Positions 34,558 to 41,178 of a stretch of DNA of 64,000 bases are shown here, piece by piece (position 1 is the stretch's first letter; every line of letters begins with the position of its first letter). Under the pieces are notes generated by a model, which had not been told where the DNA came from, ran no database searches, and saw only the letters and a list, made by a program, of their open reading frames with translations. Source of the DNA: Mycolicibacterium aromaticivorans JS19b1 = JCM 16368 (GTDB lineage: Bacteria > Actinomycetota > Actinomycetes > Mycobacteriales > Mycobacteriaceae); assembly GCF_000559085.1 (NCBI RefSeq), contig NZ_JALN02000001.1, positions 3,534,001 through 3,598,000 of the forward strand, given 5' to 3'. The position numbers and the translations under genes were made by a program.

Positions 34558-35411
34558 CGCAGTTTGACCATGCGGGTGGTGGAGCTTTCGTCGAGCTCCA
34601 CGACGTCGGTGCGGGATCGCAGAAAGTCGCTGAACGACTTGAATCCCAACGACTTCTCCGAAAACGACGGGTCCATCCGCTTCATCTGAGCCTTGACCGC
34701 AGAATTGTGCAGCCAGTCGGCGTCGTCTTTGCCCAGACCGATCTGCAGCGCCCGCTGCAACAGCGCGGTCGCCGCGGTCTGCGGGTCGGGCGACTCCTTG
34801 TCGTTGTCGGCCGATTTCGCGCGCCGGGTTCGCTTCGGTGGTTCCTCAGTCAACGTCTGCTCGACTTCCGGGACACCGGGCAGTGAGTCATAGATGACGA
34901 AATCGTCGCAGGCCGCCGCGAGCGCACGGCTCGACGAACCGGCCACGCCGATGCCGACGACGTAGCGGCCCAGCCGCTTGCAACGCTGAGCGAGCGGGAT
35001 GTAGTCGGAATCGCCGGCCACGATCACCACGTGCGTCAGGTCGGGCAGTCGGAACATATCTTCGACGGCGTCGACAGCCAGCCGGATGTCGGCGGCGTTC
35101 TTTCCGTAGGCCGCGGCCGGGAACAGCTGCACCAAATCCACCGCCCGGCCTACCAGCTGCTGCTGGTACTCGGCGTTGACATCGGCGGACCAGTCCGCAT
35201 ACGCGCGCGTCAATACCACCGTCCCGAACGACGACGCGAAATCCAGGATCGCCCCCACATCGACACGTGCCCGAGCCAGCTTGCCGGCCTCCAATCCCTT
35301 GGCCTTGTCGCGTTGAAAAGAGTTGCGGCCGTTGACCTGGTCGTAGCGGGAAATGACGATGTTGTCGAAGTCGAGGTACACCGCAACACGTGCAGCGCCA
35401 GGTTCGGTCAT
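34554..35411 (-). CDS. NYN-domain (PIN-like) protein with C-terminal OST-HTH/LOTUS-type domain
   Basis: A 285-aa protein. The N-terminal NYN domain, a PIN-like RNase fold, shows acidic residues at YLDFDN, ADIRLAVDAVEDMF and VVIVAGDSDYIPLAQR. A Lys/Arg-rich linker (EEPPKRTRRAKSADN) leads to a C-terminal segment (about 205-285) ending DPSFSEKSLGFKSFSDFLRSRTDVVEL, the pattern of OST-HTH/LOTUS RNA-binding domains. Likely a cytosolic RNA-processing or RNA-binding protein; no target is suggested by the neighbours. Confidence 0.82.
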   Translation of the reverse strand: MTEPGAARVAVYLDFDNIVISRYDQVNGRNSFQRDKAKGLEAGKLARARVDVGAILDFASSFGTVVLTRAYADWSADVNAEYQQQLVGRAVDLVQLFPAAAYGKNAADIRLAVDAVEDMFRLPDLTHVVIVAGDSDYIPLAQRCKRLGRYVVGIGVAGSSSRALAAACDDFVIYDSLPGVPEVEQTLTEEPPKRTRRAKSADNDKESPDPQTAATALLQRALQIGLGKDDADWLHNSAVKAQMKRMDPSFSEKSLGFKSFSDFLRSRTDVVELDESSTTRMVKLR

Positions 35412-35560
35412 GTACTCGAGTCTTGTCCATGTTGTGACGCGGCACGCGCCTTTGCCCGAACGTGAAGCGCTCCCAGTGCGTCTATGCTTCAGGGGCCCGG
35501 CTCATTTGGGTATCCCGCCAACAGTGGCCAACCTCGTAAAATTCGCATGGAGCAAACAAG

Positions 35561-36817
35561 TTGACCGTGAGTCGTCGAGCCCGTGGAGCCTGCCTTGGCG
35601 TGGTTCTGGCGGTGCTGGCCGTGCTCGGCGGGGTTGTCGTCACCACCGCGCCGCACTGCCCTGAGCACTGCCGCACGGAGGCTGCCGCCCTCACTCCACA
35701 GCCGGCGCCGTCGAAGGACCCTGCCGCCGTCACCCTCACCCCGGCCGACGGTGCCACCGGCGTCGACCCGCTCGGCGGGATCACCGTCGTCGCCAACACC
35801 GGCATGCTGACCCACGTCACGATGGTCAACGACGCCGACAAGCCGATCCCGGGAGTCGTCACTCCGGACTTCAAGACCTGGAAGCCGACCGTGCCGCTGG
35901 GCTACGGACGCTCCTACACCCTTACCGTCGAGGCCCGTGGCCCCGGCGGTGTGCCGTCCACGATGTCGTCGACGTTCCAGACGTTGGTGCCCAGCGATCA
36001 GACCCAGGTGTCGTTCACCGCGGCGGGCTGGCAGCCGATCGACGGTGCCCGGTTGGGGATCGGCACCGTCATCGTCGCGCACTTCGGTGAGCCCATCAGC
36101 GACCGGGCCGCCGCCGAGCAGCACCTGTCGGTCACCACCAATCCGCCGGTGCGCGGATCCTGGTACTGGATGGACGACCAAACCGCCCACTGGCGTCCTG
36201 AGAAGTATTACGCCCCAGGCACTTCGGTGACAGTGCGGGCCAACATCTACGGGGTGCCGCTTGGCGACGGGCTCTATGGCGAACAGGACTCCACCGCGAC
36301 ATTCACCATCGGCGATGCGCACGTCTCCGTCGCCGATGACACGACCAAGCAGGTCAGCGTCTTCGATAACGGCAAGCTGGTACGCACCATGCCGACCTCC
36401 ATGGGCCGCGGTGGCACAGAGACGATCGGCGGACAGACCCTGTCGTTCTGGACCCCGCCCGGTGTCTACACCGTGATGGACAAGGCCAACCCCGTGATCA
36501 TGGACTCGTCCACTTATGGGCTGCCCATCAACTCGCGGCTGGGCTATCGCGAAACAATCCCGTACGCCACTCGCATCAGCCCGGACGGCATCTACCTGCA
36601 TCAGCTGAACGCGACCGTGTGGGCGCAGGGCAACACCGACACCTCGCACGGCTGCCTCAACCTCAGCGGAGAGAATGCCGCCTGGTTCTACGACTTCTCC
36701 GTACCCGGAGACGTGGTGGAGGTGAAGAACACCGGTGGCCCGCCGCTGCAGCTGACGCAGAACGGTGACTGGACAGTGCCATGGAGCGAGTGGCTCAAAG
36801 GCAGTGCGCTGCACTGA
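35561..36817 (+). CDS. L,D-transpeptidase (Ig-like plus YkuD)
   Basis: A 418-aa peptidoglycan cross-linking enzyme that forms 3-3 bonds between meso-DAP residues. N-terminal signal/anchor (about 8-30), two Ig-like domains (about 50-270) and a YkuD domain with SHGCLNL, where Cys365 is the nucleophile, plus HQLNATVWAQGNTDTSHG. The tail NGDWTVPWSEWLKG is typical of mycobacterial LdtB-like enzymes. No clear lipobox: Cys residues follow TTAPH. TTG 35561 is used as start. The next gene is a close tandem duplicate. Confidence 0.9.
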   Translation: MTVSRRARGACLGVVLAVLAVLGGVVVTTAPHCPEHCRTEAAALTPQPAPSKDPAAVTLTPADGATGVDPLGGITVVANTGMLTHVTMVNDADKPIPGVVTPDFKTWKPTVPLGYGRSYTLTVEARGPGGVPSTMSSTFQTLVPSDQTQVSFTAAGWQPIDGARLGIGTVIVAHFGEPISDRAAAEQHLSVTTNPPVRGSWYWMDDQTAHWRPEKYYAPGTSVTVRANIYGVPLGDGLYGEQDSTATFTIGDAHVSVADDTTKQVSVFDNGKLVRTMPTSMGRGGTETIGGQTLSFWTPPGVYTVMDKANPVIMDSSTYGLPINSRLGYRETIPYATRISPDGIYLHQLNATVWAQGNTDTSHGCLNLSGENAAWFYDFSVPGDVVEVKNTGGPPLQLTQNGDWTVPWSEWLKGSALH

Positions 36818-36983
36818 GTTGGTATCGGGGGAATTAAATTTCGCTAATGAATGGATGTTTGCTGCAGGTCGTCGCTGGGTCGGCGTTCGCCGGGTGACTA
36901 TCCGGACCTGCGGAAGTCTATGATCTCAGGCGTCAAAGGTGACGCCGGCAACACATCGTCGACCTGTTCTGGAGTGATTTTCG

Positions 36984-38244
36984 GTGGTCTTTTCCCGTCC
37001 GGCTCGCACGGCCGGCCTGGTGGTGGGGGTGTTGCTTCTCGCTGTTCTGGTGAGCGACGTCGCCGGGGTGCCAGGGCGTGTGCAAGACCGCCACCGCGAC
37101 CGCCCAGGTGCAGTTGCCGCCAGCGCCGCCCAAGCCACCGATGCTCGGCATCGCGCCGGCGAACGGCTCAACCGACCTCAGCCCGATGAGCCGAGTCTCC
37201 GCCCAAGTGGTCGGCGGCAGCTTGACCAACGTCTCGCTGGTCGACGACTACGGCAACGTTCTGACCGGGGTGCTGTCGCCGGATGGGACGTCATGGCAAC
37301 CGGCCCAGCCCCTCAAGTACGGGCGCACCTACACGATGCAGGTCGCCAGCCAAGGTGCCAGCGGTCTGCCGCTGACGCGAAGTTCCAAGTTCTCCACCGC
37401 ATCACCCGACTACCTCACCCACGTGTACCTCGAGACTCCGGGCGGGCTGCCGATCCACGACGACATCCGCTACGGCATTGGCACGATCATCGCCGCACGC
37501 TTCGATGAAAACATCTCCGACAAGGCGGCAGCGGAACGCAACCTGGTGGTGACCACGAACCCGCCGGTGCAGGGGGCCTGGTATTGGGTCGACGACAGGA
37601 CCGCACACTGGCGCCCGGCGAAGTACTACGCGCCGGGCACCACCGTGTCAGTGGCCGCCAACATCTTCGGGGTTCGAGTCGGCGACGGGATGTACGGCGA
37701 GGAAAACGAGAAGGCCACCTTCACGATCGGCGACGCGCACGTCTCCGTCGCCGACGACACGACCAAGACGGTCAGCGTGTTCGACAACGGCAAACTCGTC
37801 CGGTCGATGCCGACGTCGATGGGGCAGGGCGGCTACCAAACCATTGCGGGACGGACGTTTTCATTCTGGACCCCACCCGGGGTGTACACCGTGATCGACA
37901 AAGCCGAATCGGTGACGATGGACTCGTCGACCTACGGTCTGCCGGTGGCCTCGTCGATGGGATACAAGGTGAAGATCCCGTACGCCACCCGGATCAGCAC
38001 CGACGGCATCTATCTGCATCAACTGAACGAGACGGTCTGGGCGCAGGGCAATACCAACACCTCGCACGGCTGCCTGAATCTCAACGGTTCGAACGCCTCG
38101 TGGTTCTTCAATTTCTCGCAGCCCGGTGACGTCGTGGAGGTCAAGAACACCGGCGGTCCGAAGCTGGAGATCTGGCAGAACGGTGACTGGTCGCTCCCGT
38201 GGGGCGAATGGTTGAAGGGCAGTGCCCTGACGCCCAAGCCTTAG
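36984..38244 (+). CDS. second L,D-transpeptidase, frameshifted at the lipobox
   Basis: A paralogue of the previous gene with Ig-like domains and a YkuD domain containing NTSHGCLNL; the body in frame from 37069 to 38244 is intact. Its natural N-terminus lies in another frame: GTG 36984 gives the signal peptide VVFSRPARTAGLVVGVLLLA and continues VLVSDVAG, then runs on in the wrong frame. Removing one G from the GGGG run at 37065-37068 joins it to CQGVCKTATATAQ and restores a perfect VAGC lipobox. As written, only a GTG at 37078 inside the mature part could start the enzyme, without a signal. Sequencing error, slippage or a real loss are all possible. Confidence 0.75.
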
Positions 38245-38254
38245 GGCGTCAGGG
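38225..38254. terminator. bidirectional terminator after the Ldt pair
   Basis: An 11-bp perfect stem (CCCTGACGCCC, 38225-38235, with 38244-38254) and an 8-nt loop. It includes the stop codon of the second Ldt gene and ends just after the stop of the convergent gene. Confidence 0.8.
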
Positions 38255-38926
38255 CTGCTTGCTGGTGCTTCGGCCCGAGCCGGCCGTCGCTTTGGGTTTC
38301 TGCTCGCTGGTGCGCGGCGCCGTAGTGATTCGGTGCGACGACGGTGTCGGTTTGGCGCCAGTATTCATGCCGGCGTTTCGTTGTGGGCCAGCGAAACCTC
38401 GCTTGGATGATGCTGCAGTCGTCGGCGTCGTGCTTGGCGAGACAAGCGAACTGAGGTACTTGCCGGTTACGCCGGCGGCTTGGCTCACCAGGTAGATCGG
38501 GCCGACCGCCCATCCGGCGAGGCCGAGCCCGAGCGCCGTCAGAGCTTCCGGTTGATTGAGGCTCCCGCCGAGGATGTGCAACGCTGCGTCGAAGAGCACG
38601 GCTACGCCGATGCTCGCCGGCATCGTCACGGGAAAGGCCGCGTACCACACCGGAGACAAGGCAACGAGAGCAGCGAGATCGGCAATCAAGGTCACCGCGC
38701 CCTGCAGTTGTTGCCCTCTGACGTTGGCGTGGGCGGACGCCGCTGCGCTCCTTCGAGGTGGTGTGAATTCGGTGTTGGGAGTAAATGCCACGGTGGTGAG
38801 ATCGACGGCGAGGGTTTGAGTCTGAATTGCGGGCGCAAGACACGGGGTCGTGATGTCGGTCGTGTGGGGTGCCGCCACCACGCCGGCGGAGATGATTGCC
38901 GCTGCGGCGATAGCGGTAGTTCTCAT
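38249..38926 (-). CDS. secreted/membrane protein of a three-paralogue cluster (third gene)
   Basis: A 225-aa protein with an N-terminal signal-like helix (MRTTAIAAAAIISAGVVAAP) and a central hydrophobic stretch (about 85-150) built around WYAAFPVTMPASIGVAVLFD. The C-terminal third is Ser/Thr/Lys-rich and ends AGSGRSTSKQP. The core motif WY..FPVT.P.S and the AGSGR(S/A)TSK tail recur in the gene upstream. ATG 38926 shares a base with the preceding stop (TGATG). Not a family I recognise; location and repeats suggest an envelope protein. Confidence 0.65.
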   Translation of the reverse strand: MRTTAIAAAAIISAGVVAAPHTTDITTPCLAPAIQTQTLAVDLTTVAFTPNTEFTPPRRSAAASAHANVRGQQLQGAVTLIADLAALVALSPVWYAAFPVTMPASIGVAVLFDAALHILGGSLNQPEALTALGLGLAGWAVGPIYLVSQAAGVTGKYLSSLVSPSTTPTTAASSKRGFAGPQRNAGMNTGAKPTPSSHRITTAPRTSEQKPKATAGSGRSTSKQP

Positions 38927-39645
38927 CAATGGGTTGTCTTGCTCGTCGCGCGGCCTGATCCCGCGGTTCCTGCCTGCTTCTTGTCGGTGGTCCTCGATAT
39001 GCGCTGAGCCGTCCGATGCGGCGATTCCTTCTGGGCGGCAGATGAACTCGCTCTCGTGCGTCCTGATCCTGCCAGGCCACTCTTGGCGGGAAGGTTGGGG
39101 AGCACGGTTCGAGACGCGGGAGTGGAATTCGACTGCACCGAAGCAGACGTCGGTTTCGGCGCCGCGGTCAACGCAATCAGTGGGGATGCCAGAAAGTAGG
39201 GGGCCAATAGGAAGCTCGCGAGGCTCGATTGGAGAATGAAAACGGGGTCGAGTGTGATCGGCTGCATGCTGACGCCTTTGACCAACACGTTCAGCAACAC
39301 TCCGATGCCGACGCTCAGTGGCAAAGTAATCGGGAACGTCGTATACCAAGCCGACGCGACAGCGATCACGCCGATAGTCGCGACCACCTGCTGCGGAGTA
39401 GGCGGTGCAAAGTTCAGTTGCGGAATCGCCGCGGCATTACGGTCGGATCTTGCGCTGTTTGCGGTGGTTTGTGCCACGGCGGTCAGATCAACCACGATCG
39501 TGGACAGCTCTATCGCGTGAGGGTGCCGCGGGGTTGCAACGTCTTGTGCGATCGGCGCGGACACCAGGCTGACCGCAACGACCGTCGTTATGCCAGCTGC
39601 AGCGAGCCGAAAGATATTGGCACTGTTGGCAATCGATTCAGTCAT
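38926..39645 (-). CDS. secreted/membrane protein of a three-paralogue cluster (second gene)
   Basis: A 239-aa protein with an N-terminal hydrophobic segment (about 14-32), a region ending in a D..TTVV/VDLTAVAQ-like stretch shared with its paralogue, two to three hydrophobic helices around WYTTFPITLPLSVGIGVLLN and FLLAPYFLASPLIAL, and a basic Ser/Thr-rich tail ending AGSGRATSKTTH. It overlaps the first gene by 8 bp and the third by 1 bp, so the three are one operon. No known function. Confidence 0.65.
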   Translation of the reverse strand: MTESIANSANIFRLAAAGITTVVAVSLVSAPIAQDVATPRHPHAIELSTIVVDLTAVAQTTANSARSDRNAAAIPQLNFAPPTPQQVVATIGVIAVASAWYTTFPITLPLSVGIGVLLNVLVKGVSMQPITLDPVFILQSSLASFLLAPYFLASPLIALTAAPKPTSASVQSNSTPASRTVLPNLPAKSGLAGSGRTRASSSAAQKESPHRTAQRISRTTDKKQAGTAGSGRATSKTTH

Positions 39646-40327
39646 GTGATCGTTCCTTCATCGTGGGCCGCCCTGATCGGGCGGCTTGGGGACACCTTTT
39701 GCTGGCTAGCTCGGATCTGCTCGATGTGGTCTCATGCAACGTCAGCCCCGGGTCGGGTATGGGGTTTGAGATGGCTGGTCTCCGCGAGTACGCGAGACCG
39801 TGGGCGACGTGGCGTCCCCGGCCCTGTGCGCGGAACTCGGTCGAGTGCCTGCTCGTGGCGACGGTTGATGGGGTATTCCGCTGTGAGACAGGGCTTGTGA
39901 CGGCGTACGAGATGAAGTTCAACGGGGCGTACACGAATATGTCGAGCGCCGCTTTCACGAGCCATGGATCGGCGACTTTCGGGTTCCGAGCGTCGCTTCC
40001 CAATGCGTAGACACCCAGCCATCCCGCGAGCAGGAAGCTAACCGGCACGGTGACCGGGAAGGCCAGATACCACAGGGTCGCCAGTGCGATCGCCTTGATG
40101 CCGTTGGATGTCGCTAGAGGCGAGAGAGTCTTAGCGGCAGTTGGCGACGCAGAGTGGGGCCGGTCAACGGGGGCGGCTTGTAGGTCTACCGAGAATGCCT
40201 GGCGTGGTGGGTCATGTGGCCGGGCGACCGTGTTCGGCGCGGCCAGCAACCCGATGGCGACGATCGCTGCGACGGCGCCCGCGGCAAAACGGGAGCCAGG
40301 TCCAACCACGCGAAGCAGCCCACACAT
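39638..40327 (-). CDS. secreted/membrane protein of a three-paralogue cluster (first gene)
   Basis: A 229-aa protein with a signal-like start (AAGAVAAIVAIGLLAAPNTVA), a D-L-Q spacer and the hydrophobic core LWYLAFPVTVPVSFLLAGWLGVYAL (WY..FPVT.P.S motif; given in two parts it spans about 85-110), followed by a second helix near 125-145 and an Arg/Ser-rich tail ending SGRPTMKERSHD. First gene of the operon of three paralogues; the promoter should lie in 40328-40465. Unrecognised family. Confidence 0.65.
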   Translation of the reverse strand: MCGLLRVVGPGSRFAAGAVAAIVAIGLLAAPNTVARPHDPPRQAFSVDLQAAPVDRPHSASPTAAKTLSPLATSNGIKAIALATLWYLAFPVTVPVSFLLAGWLGVYALGSDARNPKVADPWLVKAALDIFVYAPLNFISYAVTSPVSQRNTPSTVATSRHSTEFRAQGRGRHVAHGLAYSRRPAISNPIPDPGLTLHETTSSRSELASKRCPQAARSGRPTMKERSHD

Positions 40328-40465
40328 GCGATTCCCCCGAGAGATCGACTATGGGCGAGGGTATCTGACACTTAGGTAAATATCAGGTTTTTATCAGGGC
40401 ACGCTCAGGTGTGTCGTGGGTCACATCAAGCGTATTCTGGGAAGCGTCTCGAGAAGGGAGACGCG

Positions 40466-40771
40466 ATGAAGGGTGCATATCGCGATCCGGTGGATCACTC
40501 CCGCACAACACAACCGCACGCCGGCGAATCGTTCATCGACACGCTGTGGCTTCCCGGATTACTGCTCATTGCGCTCGGCGTGGTGGGACTGGTAGGTGTC
40601 ATCGCAGCGTTGGCCTACAACCATCATGAGCTGCTGCTGGTGTTGAGCTCGATCGCGGCGGGACTGCTGATTGTCGGCGCGCTGCTGATCATGGCCGAGC
40701 ATCACCGGGTGGTGCGTGTTGAGCGCCGGTGGCTGGACGAACATCCAAGCCACCCGCGTCACGCGGCATAA
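40466..40771 (+). CDS. UsfY-family membrane protein
   Basis: A 101-aa protein with two membrane helices (about 28-50 and 57-78). The N-terminus YRDPVDHSRTTQPHAGESFID closely matches the UsfY protein encoded near sigF in M. tuberculosis, as I recall it. ATG 40466 is preceded by AAGGGAG with 6 nt spacing. UsfY function is unknown; it is linked to the sigma-F stress response. Here it is not beside sigF within the window. Divergent from the three-paralogue operon. Confidence 0.72.
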   Translation: MKGAYRDPVDHSRTTQPHAGESFIDTLWLPGLLLIALGVVGLVGVIAALAYNHHELLLVLSSIAAGLLIVGALLIMAEHHRVVRVERRWLDEHPSHPRHAA

Positions 40772-41178
40772 CGGATCGCATCTGTACACACCCGGGACCC
40801 CCGGATGTGGGCAGCATCTCTATGCGCCTGCGCCGGCTCTCACGTGCGGATTTACCCGTTCGCCATTTGCTGATAATTACCTGACTGTCAATAAACCGGT
40901 AACGGTTGTGCCTCAGTTCACAGTCGGCACTTGCTCATGGTTAGCGCCTTGAACAGTATTTATACCGATCCGACTGACAGTGTTCTGCGAAGTCGCGGCG
41001 GACACCCTAGTGATCCCCTAACCCCCTAATGGGGGTTGCTGGGATATCCCGGTACACCCCGTATCGGGTAGGGGACCGCGCCCCATTTCGGGGTGCGCGT
41101 CATCTCCATACCGTGGCTAGTAATCACCGGGCGGGGCCGGCGATCGAGCTTTCCAAGAAGACTAGGAAGGAACGTCCA
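40772..41178 (+). promoter_or_regulatory. leader region of the iniB-like gene with clustered palindromes
   Basis: 407 bp without a gene. Close to the iniB-like start are several inverted repeats: AACCCCC-taat-GGGGGTT (41020-41037), GGGATATCCC (41041-41050) and an imperfect GCGCCCC / GGGGTGCGC pair (about 41088-41110). Such clustering suggests operators or a structured leader, fitting the drug- and stress-inducible expression known for ini genes. The ribosome site AGGAAGGA (41164-41171) precedes the ATG at 41179. Confidence 0.4.

Noticed and set aside
36984..37508. A separate small secreted protein starting at GTG 36984
   Set aside because: After the signal peptide the frame becomes Arg/His-rich noise, while the other frame continues as L,D-transpeptidase; a frameshift explains both better.
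40381..40465. Sigma-F promoter in front of the UsfY-family gene
   Set aside because: GGTTT is present near 40386 but no GGGTAT-like -10 lies at the proper distance.
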